Shown: positions 53,434-62,476, numbered from the stretch's first letter. The stretch: DNA of 64,000 nt from Streptomyces sp. NBC_00344 (GCF_036088315.1 NZ_CP107996.1:4547501-4611500), one strand, 5' to 3'. Notes: generated from the letters alone by a model not told the origin. Numbers and translations: made by a program.

Positions 53434-54768
53434 CTACTTCGCCTTCTCGATGTCCTTGTCGATCTGCGCTGCGGTCTTTCGCAGACCGGCCTTCAGATCC
53501 TTCGTCCTGCCCGACTCGAAGTCGTAGCCGAAGTCCTGCAGCGTCACCTGGTAGGTGCCTCCGTTCACGGAGGCGGGTGTGGTGTTGGAGTCCGGGTTCC
53601 GCGCGATGTCGAGGAAGGTCTTCAGGCGCGGGTCGAATTTCAGCTTCGGCGACTTGAGGGCGGCCAGCGTGGACGGGACGTTGTGGATGTCGTTGGCGAA
53701 GTCCACGACGGCGTCGGTGTCGGTGGTGATGTACCTGACGAACTCCCAGGCCGCGTTCTGCTTCCTGCTGGTCGAAGGAATGCCGACGATCGTGCCGGTG
53801 ATGTAGCCCTTGCCGTAGGTGCCGGCCTGGTCCTCGGGCACCGGCAGCGGAGCCACGCCGATGTCGGCCTTCGACTTGGCGTCCTCGGCCATACCGAGCC
53901 GCCATTCGCCGTCCAGCTGCATGGCGACCTGTCCGGTCTGGAACGGGTGTTTGGCGCCCCACTCGTCACCGAAGCCCGATCGGTACTTCTCCAGTCGGGC
54001 GAAGCCGCCGAGCTTCTTCACCAGCCCCTGCTGCCAGGTGAACATCCGCGCGAACGCGGGGTCCTTGGCGATGTTGGACTTGCCGGCGCCGTCCACATAG
54101 GCAGGGCTCCACTGGGCCACCAGATGGGTGGGGGTGGATTCGTAGCCGTGGAAGGTCGGCATGAATCCGAGCTGCTGGTAGGAGTCGCCCTTGGGCTCGG
54201 TCAGCTTGACCGCGTCCTTGTCGAACTCGGTCCAGGTCTTCGGCGGGGAGGTTATTCCGGCCGCCTTGAACGCGTCCTTGTTGTAGTACAGCGCGTATGC
54301 GTCGCTGAGCAGGGGAAGAGTGCAGCGCTTGCCTTCGAACTGGGTGTAATCCTGAAGCGGCTTGGTGAACGTCTTGTCGAGGTCGATCCTCGACTTGTCG
54401 ATGAACGGCTTCAGATCGGCGAAGGCGCCGGACGAGCAGAACTTTCCGACGTTGTCGGTGGTGAAGGACGAGACCACATCCGGAGCCGAGGAACCGCCGC
54501 CCCGCAAGGCCTGGTTGATCTTGTCGTCGGTCATGTTGCCGACGACCTTGACCGTGATGTTCGGATGGACCTTCTCGAAGCGGGCGACGTCCGCCTGGAT
54601 CGCCTTGACCTCGCCGGCCGCGCTCCAGCCGTGCCAGAAGGTGATGGTGGTCTTCGCGTTGGCGTCGTCGTCCGCCCCGCCGGAGCTCTGGCCCGTACAG
54701 GCGGCGGCGAGCAGGGACACGGACGCAGCGGCGACGACGGCCGCGGCGACTCGGGCGTTTCTGGGCAT
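53434..54768 (-). CDS. sugar-binding lipoprotein of an ABC importer
   Basis: A 444-residue family 1 solute-binding protein. A lipoprotein signal (ARVAAAVVAAASVSLLAAAC, lipobox LAAAC) anchors it outside the membrane. The fold shows ITFWHGWSAAGEVKAIQADV at the start and the YYNKDAFKAAGI and DGEWRLGMAED segments common to oligosaccharide binders. It is the first structural gene of the importer operon. ATG 54768 has GAGGGAG upstream. The ligand is likely a beta-linked disaccharide, given the downstream GH4 enzyme, but that is inferred. Confidence 0.9.
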   Translation of the reverse strand: MPRNARVAAAVVAAASVSLLAAACTGQSSGGADDDANAKTTITFWHGWSAAGEVKAIQADVARFEKVHPNITVKVVGNMTDDKINQALRGGGSSAPDVVSSFTTDNVGKFCSSGAFADLKPFIDKSRIDLDKTFTKPLQDYTQFEGKRCTLPLLSDAYALYYNKDAFKAAGITSPPKTWTEFDKDAVKLTEPKGDSYQQLGFMPTFHGYESTPTHLVAQWSPAYVDGAGKSNIAKDPAFARMFTWQQGLVKKLGGFARLEKYRSGFGDEWGAKHPFQTGQVAMQLDGEWRLGMAEDAKSKADIGVAPLPVPEDQAGTYGKGYITGTIVGIPSTSRKQNAAWEFVRYITTDTDAVVDFANDIHNVPSTLAALKSPKLKFDPRLKTFLDIARNPDSNTTPASVNGGTYQVTLQDFGYDFESGRTKDLKAGLRKTAAQIDKDIEKAK

Positions 54769-54884
54769 GACGGAATCTCCCTCTGGCGGATCCGGGCTGT
54801 ACGAAGGGCGGTACGGGAAGGCTGTGACGGACGTGCGCTGTGCGGTCGGGGTGTACGGGGCGGGGTGTGCCGGGCGGGTGCGGG

Positions 54885-56093
54885 TCAGTGGGCCGAGGTG
54901 TCGAACACCTCGTCGCGGGTCGTGGCCAGCGCGCTCTCCAGCGCGCCCCGCAGTACCGGCTGCTCCTGTACTGAACCGAGCACCAGCCGGGGCCGTGCGG
55001 CGGCCAGTTCGGCGAGCTCGCGCTGGACGAGCTCACGCAGCGGCTCCCCGCCCGCGACGATCAGATCGCCGGACAGCACGAGCAGTTCGGGGTCGAGCAC
55101 GGCGACCAGTGAGGCCAGCCCGGTGGCGATCCCGGTGGCGAAGACCTCGAGGAGGTGCCGGTAGGGCCCGGTCGTGGCCTGTGCGGCCCGTGTGATCAGT
55201 GCGGCCGCCACCTCGGCGTGCGAGCCATGTCCGATGTCCTCGATACCGGCCTCACGGGCCAGCCGGGCCAGTGCCTGCGACCCGGCCAGTTCCTGGAAGC
55301 CGCCCGAGTTGGCCTTGGTGACCTGCCGCACCAGCGGCGCGCCGGGCACCGGCATGAAGCCGACCTCGCCGGCTCCCCCGGTGAAGCCGCGATGCAGCCT
55401 GCCGCCGAGCACGACGGCGGCGCCGACACCCTCCTCGTTCCAGAGCAGTACGAAGTCGTCGTGCCCGCGGGCCGCTCCCAGCCGCTGTTCGGCGATGGCG
55501 GCCAGGTTGACGTCGTTCTCGTACTCGACGGGCATCGGCAGTGCGGCCGCCAGCTCGTCGAGCAGCGTGGGGGAGTGCCAGCCGGGCAGGTGGGAGGCGT
55601 AGCGCAGGCGCCCGGTGTTCGGGTCGAACGCGCCGGGGGTGCCCATGACCACCCGCCGTACGTCGGCCCGCACCAGGCCGGCTGCCTTGACGGCGCCGTC
55701 CAGGGCTTCGGTCACCTGCTGGACGGCGCCGGTACCGCGGCGCCCCGGTGTGGCCAGTCTGAACTCACCGACGGTCCGCCCGGTGATGTCGGCGACGGCG
55801 GCCCGGATGCGCTGCGGATTGACGTCGATCCCGGCCGCGTGGGCGGCGCGGGCATTCACCGCGTACAGCTGGGCGCTGGGTCCCGGCCGGCCTTCGCTGG
55901 TACCGGTGGCCACCACCAGACCGGCCGCCTCGAGACGCGCCAGCAGCTGGGACGCGGTCGGTTTGGAGAGCCCGGTCAGCTTGCCGATCCTGGTGCGCGA
56001 GAGCGGGCCGTGCTCCAGCAGGAGATCGAGCGCCGCGCGGTCGTTCATCGCTCGCAGAACCCGCGGGGTTCCGGGGGTCGTTCCACCGGTCAT
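54885..56093 (-). CDS. ROK-family transcriptional regulator
   Basis: A 402-residue repressor-type ROK protein. The N-terminal winged helix (LLEHGPLSRTRIGKLTGLSK, TASQLLARLEAAGLV) binds DNA, and the ROK sugar-sensing fold follows (AAGIDVNPQRIRAAVADITG, WNEEGVGAAVVLGGRLHRGF, GGAGEVGFMPV). The usual ROK zinc-cysteine motif is not evident, consistent with a regulator rather than a kinase. It sits upstream of the importer operon in the same orientation with 116 nt between, and probably controls that operon and itself. ATG 56093 is chosen. Confidence 0.88.
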   Translation of the reverse strand: MTGGTTPGTPRVLRAMNDRAALDLLLEHGPLSRTRIGKLTGLSKPTASQLLARLEAAGLVVATGTSEGRPGPSAQLYAVNARAAHAAGIDVNPQRIRAAVADITGRTVGEFRLATPGRRGTGAVQQVTEALDGAVKAAGLVRADVRRVVMGTPGAFDPNTGRLRYASHLPGWHSPTLLDELAAALPMPVEYENDVNLAAIAEQRLGAARGHDDFVLLWNEEGVGAAVVLGGRLHRGFTGGAGEVGFMPVPGAPLVRQVTKANSGGFQELAGSQALARLAREAGIEDIGHGSHAEVAAALITRAAQATTGPYRHLLEVFATGIATGLASLVAVLDPELLVLSGDLIVAGGEPLRELVQRELAELAAARPRLVLGSVQEQPVLRGALESALATTRDEVFDTSAH

Positions 56094-56126
56094 GCCGCAC
56101 GCACCTGCCCTTCGGGCACTGTTAGG

Positions 56127-56137
56127 AAACTTTCCAA
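56127..56137. promoter_or_regulatory. candidate ROK operator
   Basis: GGAAACTTTCC is a perfect 5-1-5 palindrome within TTAGGAAACTTTCCAA, about 35 nt upstream of the ROK gene. AT-rich GAAA/TTTC palindromes of this form are typical of ROK (XylR/NagC-like) binding sites, so autoregulation is likely. Confidence 0.55.
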
Positions 56138-56222
56138 TTCGGTGGGAGGAACGTAGGCCGCAGGTCAGCCGGGCGTCAATGGGCTGCCCCGGTGCGGCAA
56201 CCAAAGCGTTACCTGGACAGCG

Positions 56223-56261
56223 CACAAGGGCGCCCCCGCGTGCAGCGGGAGCGCCCTTGTG
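56223..56261 (-). terminator. hairpin terminator of the MscS gene
   Basis: CACAAGGGCGC (56223-56233) pairs with GCGCCCTTGTG (56251-56261). It lies about 50 nt past the channel-gene stop on the minus strand and separates it from the ROK gene. Confidence 0.75.
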
Positions 56262-56313
56262 TACGAGAGGGGGACAGCGGCGCCGACCGGCCGTCGGCTC
56301 TCGCGCGGAGCTG

Positions 56314-57387
56314 TTACTTCGACAGGTCCTGCGGCGGGATCGGCGACGCGGCGATGGACTGCGCGGAGGTCGGGCTCGCCAGGGCCGAAGGCGCGGCGAC
56401 CGAGGCCGCCGAGTCGACCGGCGGCTCCTGCGTGTCCACCGCGACCGGGCCGCCGACGATACGGATCCCGGCCTCGTCCAGGGCACGCTTGAGACGCCAG
56501 CGCAGCTCGCGCTCCACGCCCAGGGCCTTGCCCGGCATCGTCTTGGCCGAGACCCGCAGCACCATCGAGTCCAGCAGTACCGAATCAAGGCCCAGGACCT
56601 CGATCGGACCCCAGAGGCGTTCGTTCCACGGCTCGGACTTGGCCAGTTCGTCGGCCACCGTGCCGATCACCTCACGCAGCCGCTCCAGGTCCTCGGACGG
56701 CTTGACCTGTACGTCCACGGCTGCCGTCGCCCAGCCCTGGCTGAGGTTGCCGATCCGCTTGATCTCACCGTTGCGGACGTACCAGATCTCGCCCAGGTCA
56801 CCGCGGAGCTTGGTCACCCGCAGGCCGACCTCTATGACTTCACCCGACGCGACGCCGGCGTCGATGCTGTCCCCGACGCCGTACTGGTCCTCCATGATCA
56901 TGAAGACACCGGAGAGGAAGTCGGTGACCAGATTGCGTGCACCGAAACCGATCGCGACACCGGCCACGCCGGCCGATGCCAGCAGCGGTGCCAGGTCGAT
57001 CTTCAGCGTGGAGAGGACCATCAGGGCGGCAGTGCCGAGGATGACGAAGGACGCGACCGAGCGCAGCACCGAACCGATGGCCTCGGAACGCTGCCGGCGG
57101 CGTTCGGCGTTCACCAGCAGGCCGCCGAGCGCGGTGCCCTGGACGGCCGTGGCGCTGCGGTTCATCCGGTCTATGAGCCGGGTCAGCGCACGCCGGATGA
57201 TGGAGCGCAGCACCACGGCGATGACCAGGATCAGCGCGATACGCAGTCCGATCGACAGCCAGGTGGACCAGTTCTGCTCCACCCAGTCCGCGGCGTTGGT
57301 GGCCGACTGCTGCGCCCCGTCAAGGGTGTCGGCCGATCCGGGCCCGGTGCTGTCGCCCGACGCAGCGGACCAGGTCACGGCAGTCAC
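56314..57387 (-). CDS. MscS-family mechanosensitive ion channel
   Basis: A 357-residue channel that opens on membrane tension to release solutes. Three helices are visible: LSIGLRIALILVIAVVLRSI, SVASFVILGTAALMVLSTL, and the pore helix APLLASAGVAGVAIGFGARN leading to LVTDFLSGVFMIMEDQYGVG. The beta domain follows (SGEVIEVGLRVTKLRGDLGE), and an Ala/Pro/Ser tail ends it. GTG 57387 has GGAGG 8 nt upstream; an ATG at 57402 is the alternative. It is divergent from the HNH gene. Confidence 0.9.
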   Translation of the reverse strand: MTAVTWSAASGDSTGPGSADTLDGAQQSATNAADWVEQNWSTWLSIGLRIALILVIAVVLRSIIRRALTRLIDRMNRSATAVQGTALGGLLVNAERRRQRSEAIGSVLRSVASFVILGTAALMVLSTLKIDLAPLLASAGVAGVAIGFGARNLVTDFLSGVFMIMEDQYGVGDSIDAGVASGEVIEVGLRVTKLRGDLGEIWYVRNGEIKRIGNLSQGWATAAVDVQVKPSEDLERLREVIGTVADELAKSEPWNERLWGPIEVLGLDSVLLDSMVLRVSAKTMPGKALGVERELRWRLKRALDEAGIRIVGGPVAVDTQEPPVDSAASVAAPSALASPTSAQSIAASPIPPQDLSK

Positions 57388-57623
57388 GGCAGGAACCTCC
57401 ATAAGTACGGACGGACCATCCACACTAACGGCGCATCGGGGCGTCCTCGTGCCGTACTCCGGCCAGGAGACCGTTCCCACCTGCGCAACCGTGAAGTGTG
57501 GGCGAAAACACTCCGAGCCCGTTACCTGACGTTGGTAGCGCTTCGACCTGGCAGGAGTAGAGACTGAGAGCAGATCGTCCCGGCGCGAGCCACGCGCCGC
57601 CGGCGTACAAGGAGGCATCCGCC

Positions 57624-58160
57624 GTGCCGCATGTCCTGGTTCTCAACGCGTCGTACGAGCCCCTCGGCGTCGTACCGCTCCGCCGCGCGCTTGTCCTCGT
57701 CCTGGAGAACAAGGCAGTCTCCCTCGAGGAATCCGGCGCCTTCATGCACAGCGCCACCCGCATCGTCCCCGCGCCCAGCGTCGTACGGCTGAAGCGGTTC
57801 GTGCGGGTCCCCTACCGGGGTCCCGTCCCGCTCACCCGCCGCGCGCTGTTCGCAAGGGACGGCGGGCGCTGCATGTACTGCGGTGGCGTCGCAACCAGCG
57901 TCGACCATGTCGTTCCGCGCAGCCGTGGCGGACAGCACCGCTGGGACAATGTGGTCGCCGCGTGCCGCCGCTGCAATCACGTGAAGGCCGACCGGCACCT
58001 GCTGGAGCTCGGCTGGCGGCTGCGGCACCAGCCCGCCCCGCCGAGCGGGCTCGCCTGGCGCATCATCGGCACCGGGCACCGGGACCCGCGCTGGCTGCCC
58101 TACCTGCAGCCGTTCGGCGCGGATGACGCCATGGCCAGGATCGACGGCGTCTCGGCCTGA
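57624..58160 (+). CDS. HNH endonuclease-domain protein
   Basis: A 178-residue protein with an HNH zinc-finger nuclease core. Cysteines C83 and C86 (GRCMYCGG) and C114 and C117 (ACRRCN) bind zinc. D94-H95 (VDHVVPRSRGG) and N109 (WDNVV) form the active site. The N-terminus LVLNASYEPLGVVPLRRALV marks the widespread actinobacterial type whose substrate is unknown; it is not part of a restriction locus here. GTG 57624 has AAGGAGG 8 nt upstream. It is a single gene. Confidence 0.9.
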   Translation: MPHVLVLNASYEPLGVVPLRRALVLVLENKAVSLEESGAFMHSATRIVPAPSVVRLKRFVRVPYRGPVPLTRRALFARDGGRCMYCGGVATSVDHVVPRSRGGQHRWDNVVAACRRCNHVKADRHLLELGWRLRHQPAPPSGLAWRIIGTGHRDPRWLPYLQPFGADDAMARIDGVSA

Positions 58161-58762
58161 AGGCCCTGGCCGTTGCCCGGCCCGCGCCCCCGCGGGTGTT
58201 GGCCGGTGCGCCGCGCGCCGGTGCCGAACGGGGTGGTCAGCCCGTCGGTGACGGTGGCCCGCAGCCAGCCGCCCGCCTCGTCGCCCCGGTGCGTACCGGC
58301 CGACCGTGCGGGGCGGAACCGTCTCACGCTCCGTCCATCGCCCGGTCCGGGCCCGGCGGTTCACCGGGTTCGGCGGAGGCCGTACGGATCGGCGCCGGGA
58401 GCGGACCTGCTCCCCGGGGCAACCGGGGCGCAGGCCGATGCGCCGGACGGTCCGCGGGTGACGGGGAAAGCGAAGGCCGCCGTTCGTCCCCCGCGCCGGC
58501 GCTGCACCCCGATCCCCCTGATCTGCCGGAAACACCTGCCGACGACTGCGCCGTTCGGGTGGTGAGCCCACCACCCCCGTGACGAAGGTGTCAACGCGTG
58601 CCGGCCGCGCCGCCTGAATTGCCCCCGAAGGAAGAGGCGAGGATAATCGAACACGCAGAACGAAATGTGACCTGGCACACGTTGGCCGAACGTATACGGA
58701 TGGGTCCGCGCCCACTGGGTAGGGCTGTGTCCGACCTCGTAGCCGACCTTACGGAGGCCCTT
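58161..58762. other. 600-nt region without a recognised gene
   Basis: Frames on both strands are Arg/Pro/Gly-rich shadows. From 58640 to 58720 the sequence is AT-richer (GATAATCGAACACGCAGAAC) and probably contains the promoter of the small repeat protein. A longer version of that frame starting at GTG 58598 cannot be excluded. Confidence 0.35.
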
Positions 58763-58990
58763 GTGGCCGCTTCAGCCCAGCTTCTGCCCCCGGCCCTTTC
58801 CAAACGGGTCCCCGAGCTCATGCCTGACCCGCTGATGGACCCCGATTCGAGCACGAGCTCCATGGAGCTCCCCCTCACGAGTGAACCACCCCTCGCCGAC
58901 GTCGCGCCGCTGACCAGCGAGCCGCCTCTCGCCGACGCCACGCCGCTGACCAGCGAGCCCACCGCTTACGGAACAGCCGCCGGAATCTGA
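58763..58990 (+). CDS. small hypothetical protein with tandem PPLAD-PLTSE repeats
   Basis: A 75-residue frame with strong third-position GC. GTG 58763 has a good ACGGAGG ribosome site 5 nt upstream. The C-terminal half repeats PLTSEPPLADVA, PLTSEPPLADAT and PLTSEPT, acidic and proline-rich and likely unstructured. No signal peptide or motif is present. It ends 63 nt before malQ. I do not recognise a family. The opposite strand is also open here, so the call is tentative. Confidence 0.42.
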   Translation: MAASAQLLPPALSKRVPELMPDPLMDPDSSTSSMELPLTSEPPLADVAPLTSEPPLADATPLTSEPTAYGTAAGI

Positions 58991-59053
58991 CGCCGCAGCC
59001 CGGAGCCGGCTCCCGCCGGCGCCTTCAGGCCCGAGCCCGAACGGGGAGTCCGC

Positions 59054-61132
59054 ATGAGCCTTGCCAGGCTCGCTGCGCTGCACGGAGTGGCCACCTCCTA
59101 CTCACCTTCCGACGACGTCACCGTCCCGGTCTCCGACACCACCGTGATCGCCGTACTGGCGGCGATGGACGTCGACGCATCGACGCCGGAAGCGGTGAGT
59201 GAGGCGCTCGCACGCCAGGAGGCGGCCGAGGCGGAACGTCTGCTGCCGCCCACCGTGGTGGCCACGGCGGACAGCGCGCCGCCACAGGCGGTACGCGACC
59301 TCCCGGACGGCACGGTGCTGCGCATCGAGACCGAAGGGGACGGGGCTGTCGTGCGCGTCGGCCCCGGGGACGAATCCGACCGCGCATGGCAGCAGTTGCC
59401 GTTAGGGGTCCACCGGCTGCGTGCCGAAGCGCCGGACGGCCGGACCGCCCGGGCCGTGCTGGTGGTGTCGCCCGGCAGGGTGCCGCAGCCCCCGAGGCGT
59501 ACCCACGGCTTCCTGGTGCAGCTGTACTCGCTGCTGTCCACCCGCTCCTGGGGCATGGGTGACCTGGGCGACCTCGCCGAACTCGCCGCCTGGTCGGGAC
59601 GTGTGTACGGCACGGGATTCGTCCAGGTCAATCCGCTGCACGCGGCGGTGCACGGCACACCCAGTGACCCTTCGCCCTACCGGCCGTCGTCCCGCCGCTT
59701 CCCCGACCCCGTCCATCTGCGGATCGAGGCGGTCCCCGAGTACGCCTACGTGGCTGACCACAGCCATCCCGGGCGGGCCGCGGTGCTGCGCGACGCCGTG
59801 CTGCGCAAGGACGCTCTGATCGACCGCGACGCGGTGTGGGCCCTGAAGAAGGAGGCCCTGGAACTCGTCGCCAGGATTCCGCTCGGCCCTGGCCGCCGTG
59901 CGGCCTACGCGGACTTCCTCGCCCAACAGGGCCAGGCACTCGACGACCACGCCACCTGGTGCGCCCTGGCCGAGGCGCACGGCCCCGACTGGCACACATG
60001 GCCGGCCGGGCTGCGTGATCCCCGCTCGCCGGAGACCGCCCGGGCGCGGGTCGAGCTCCAGCAGCGGGTCGACTTCCACATGTGGCTGGCCTGGCTGACC
60101 GACACCCAGCTCGCCGATGCTCAGCGCACGGCGCTCGAAGCGGGCATGGACATCGGTCTGGTCCACGATCTGGCCGTCGGAGTGCACCCGGGCGGCGCCG
60201 ACGCCTGGGCGCAGCAGGACGCCTTCGCCTCCGGTATGTCGGTGGGTGCGCCACCGGATGCCTTCAACGCCCGCGGCCAGGACTGGGGTCTGCCGCCCTG
60301 GCGCCCCGATGTGCTCGCCGCTTCCGGGTACGCACCGTTCCGCGGACTGCTGCGCGGGATTCTCCGCAACGCGGGCGCGCTGCGGATCGACCATGTGATG
60401 GGTCTTTTCCGGCTCTGGTGGGTGCCCGAAGGCAGCGATCCCACCGAGGGCACGTACGTGCGTTACGACGCGGACGCGATGCTCGCCGTACTGGCCCTCG
60501 AGGCGCACCGGGCGGGCGCCCCGGTCATCGGCGAGGACCTGGGCACCGTCGAGTCCGGGGTACGGGACACCCTGTCCTCGTCGGGTGTGCTCGGCACCTC
60601 CGTGCTCTGGTTCGAGCGGGACTGGAGCGCAACGGGCCGGCCGTTGCCGCCGGAGCGATGGCGGGAGCAGTGCGTGGCCACCGCCACCACCCACGATCTG
60701 CCGTCCACCGCGGCCCGGCTGACCGGCGAACACGTCGAACTGCGGTACCGGCTCGGCCTGCTGACCCGGCCTCTCGGCCAGGAGCAGGCCGAGGACAGGG
60801 CCGAGGTCGCCGAGTGGCTCGGATGTCTCTCCCGTCTCGGGCTGCTGCCGGAGGGACTGGGCAGCGAGGAGGGTGAAGTCCGCGCCGTGTACCGCTTCCT
60901 GCTGCGCACCCCCGCCCTGATGACCGGTATCTGGCTGCCGGACGCGGTGGGTGACCGAAGACCGCAGAACCTTCCGGGTACCTGGGACCAGTACCCCAAC
61001 TGGCGACTGCCGATCGCCGATGCGCAGGGCCGCCCGCTCACTCTGGAGGAGCTGATCGCGTCACCCGGGCTGCACCGGCTGATGGCCGAGTTCGCACCGC
61101 GTACGGCACCCCCGGGCGCGCGCCCCGCTTAG
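59054..61132 (+). CDS. malQ: 4-alpha-glucanotransferase (amylomaltase, GH77)
   Basis: A 692-residue GH77 enzyme that moves maltosyl units between alpha-1,4-glucans in maltodextrin and glycogen metabolism. Catalytic residues are D446 in LRIDHVMGLFRLWW (nucleophile), E494 in GEDLGTV (acid/base) and D548 in THDLPST (stabiliser). An N-terminal extension of about 150 residues (LARLAALHGVATSYS) is normal for actinobacterial MalQ. ATG 59054 has GGGGAG upstream. No other glycogen gene is adjacent. Confidence 0.95.
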   Translation: MSLARLAALHGVATSYSPSDDVTVPVSDTTVIAVLAAMDVDASTPEAVSEALARQEAAEAERLLPPTVVATADSAPPQAVRDLPDGTVLRIETEGDGAVVRVGPGDESDRAWQQLPLGVHRLRAEAPDGRTARAVLVVSPGRVPQPPRRTHGFLVQLYSLLSTRSWGMGDLGDLAELAAWSGRVYGTGFVQVNPLHAAVHGTPSDPSPYRPSSRRFPDPVHLRIEAVPEYAYVADHSHPGRAAVLRDAVLRKDALIDRDAVWALKKEALELVARIPLGPGRRAAYADFLAQQGQALDDHATWCALAEAHGPDWHTWPAGLRDPRSPETARARVELQQRVDFHMWLAWLTDTQLADAQRTALEAGMDIGLVHDLAVGVHPGGADAWAQQDAFASGMSVGAPPDAFNARGQDWGLPPWRPDVLAASGYAPFRGLLRGILRNAGALRIDHVMGLFRLWWVPEGSDPTEGTYVRYDADAMLAVLALEAHRAGAPVIGEDLGTVESGVRDTLSSSGVLGTSVLWFERDWSATGRPLPPERWREQCVATATTHDLPSTAARLTGEHVELRYRLGLLTRPLGQEQAEDRAEVAEWLGCLSRLGLLPEGLGSEEGEVRAVYRFLLRTPALMTGIWLPDAVGDRRPQNLPGTWDQYPNWRLPIADAQGRPLTLEELIASPGLHRLMAEFAPRTAPPGARPA

Positions 61133-61152
61133 GCGTTCGCTACATTTGGTCC

Positions 61153-61383
61153 GTGGACAAGAAGAACGCCCTGCGCGCCGGCGCCGTAGCAGCCGGTACG
61201 ACGCTGATGATGCTGCTCATGTCGTCCCCCGCGCTCGCGCTGACCCGCGACGACGGCGACGACCCCGGTCCCGGCCTGAGCGTGATCGACACGGTCGGCC
61301 TCTATGTGATCATCCCGCTCGCGCTGTTCGCGGTCATCGCCGGTCTGGTGATGGTGCTCGACAAGTCCCGCAAGAAGGCCTGA
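61153..61383 (+). CDS. small exported single-span membrane protein
   Basis: A 76-residue protein with a signal-like N-terminus (RAGAVAAGTTLMMLLMSSPA ending ALA), a short acidic loop DDGDDPGPGL and one helix (VGLYVIIPLALFAVIAGLVM) before a basic KSRKKA tail. The mature part would be a single-pass protein with a short outside segment. GTG 61153 has no ribosome site. TACATT at 61141-61146 lies at -10 spacing from it, so the mRNA may be leaderless. Function is unknown. Confidence 0.75.
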   Translation: MDKKNALRAGAVAAGTTLMMLLMSSPALALTRDDGDDPGPGLSVIDTVGLYVIIPLALFAVIAGLVMVLDKSRKKA

Positions 61384-61396
61384 CACCGAAGCTTTC

Positions 61397-61440
61397 CGGA
61401 GGCGCTGCGCGGTTGCACCGGCAACCCCGCGGCGCCTCCG
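61397..61440 (+). terminator. hairpin terminator
   Basis: CGGAGGCGC (61397-61405) pairs with GCGCCTCCG (61432-61440), and the inner GCGGTTGC/GCAACC extends the stem. It starts about 15 nt after the small membrane-protein stop. Confidence 0.75.
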
Positions 61441-61540
61441 CGTGCGTACGGACACCTGCGGCCGGGCCCGCCGGGTCCAGCCGCTGCGCGTCCACCCGAT
61501 GTCCGGCCCGCACCCGGGACCGCGGGGATAGGTTGCGGGA

Positions 61541-62476
61541 ATGACCGAGTGGGACATCAAGAAGCTCCGGATCCTGCGCACGCTGAGCGAGCGCGGGACC
61601 GTGACGGCCACCGCGCAGGCTCTGCTGATGACCCCGTCGGCCGTCTCCCAGCAGCTCACCAATCTGGCCAAGCAGCTCGGGGTCCCGTTGCTCGTGGCAC
61701 ACGGCCGGCGCGTCAGGCTCACCGACGCGGCTCATCTCGTGCTCCGGCACGCCGAAGCGGTCTTCGCGCAGCTGGAACAGGCGGACGCCGAGCTGGCCGG
61801 CTATCTCCAGGGCGAAGCCGGTGAGGTGCGGGTCGGTGCCTTCTCCACCGCGGTGCCCGCCCTGGTGGTGCCCGCGGTGGAGACCCTGCGGCTGAGCAGC
61901 CCGGGTCTGGACGTGCGGATCAGGGAGGCTGAGGCGGCCGAGGCGTACGAGCTGCTGTCGGGCGGCGAGGTGGATCTGGCCCTGTCGCTCGCCGCGCACG
62001 CGCCGACGGCGGGCGATCCCCGTTTCACCCGGGTGCCCCTGCTGGCCGACCCGCTCGATGTGGCCCTGCCCGCCGGGCACCGACTTGCTGCCGTGGACGG
62101 ACTGCGGCTCGCCGATCTCTCCGCCGAAGCGTGGATCTTCGGGGGCAGCGGGCCCTGGTCGGAAATCACCACAGCCGCCTGTGAGGCGGCCGGTTTCGTC
62201 CCCGAGCAGGCGCACAGCGCGGCCGGCTGGACGGCGATCCTGGCGATGGTCGAGGCGGGGATGGGGGTCGCGCTGGTGCCCAGGATGGCCGCGGCGGAGC
62301 GCCGTACCGGTGTGGTGACCCGGATTCTCAGCGCCGATCAGCCACAGCGCCATGTGATCGCCGCGGTACGGCGCGGCGCCGAGGACGGTCCTGCGGTGGC
62401 CAGGGTGCTCGACGCCCTGCGGGACGCGGCGGACGCCCATGCCGCGGACAGCAGCAGCACTGTTCGCCATAACTGA
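61541..62476 (+). CDS. LysR-family transcriptional regulator
   Basis: A 311-residue regulator. The N-terminal winged helix (IKKLRILRTLSERGTVTATA, then QALLMTPSAVSQQLTNLAKQ) binds DNA. The effector domain follows (GEVRVGAFSTAVPALVVPAV, EVDLALSL, MVEAGMGVALVPRMA). It is encoded 59 nt upstream of and co-directional with allantoicase, so control of purine-degradation genes is possible but not shown. ATG 61541 is chosen. Confidence 0.88.
   Translation: MTEWDIKKLRILRTLSERGTVTATAQALLMTPSAVSQQLTNLAKQLGVPLLVAHGRRVRLTDAAHLVLRHAEAVFAQLEQADAELAGYLQGEAGEVRVGAFSTAVPALVVPAVETLRLSSPGLDVRIREAEAAEAYELLSGGEVDLALSLAAHAPTAGDPRFTRVPLLADPLDVALPAGHRLAAVDGLRLADLSAEAWIFGGSGPWSEITTAACEAAGFVPEQAHSAAGWTAILAMVEAGMGVALVPRMAAAERRTGVVTRILSADQPQRHVIAAVRRGAEDGPAVARVLDALRDAADAHAADSSSTVRHN

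Noticed and set aside
57624..58160. HNH gene as part of a restriction or anti-phage system
   Set aside because: No methyltransferase, specificity subunit or other defence gene is adjacent. The N-terminal sequence fits the common stand-alone actinobacterial HNH protein.
58591..58962. Minus-strand frame opposite the small repeat protein
   Set aside because: Its repeats simply mirror those of the plus strand and it lacks a convincing ribosome site. The plus frame has ACGGAGG well placed, though certainty is limited.
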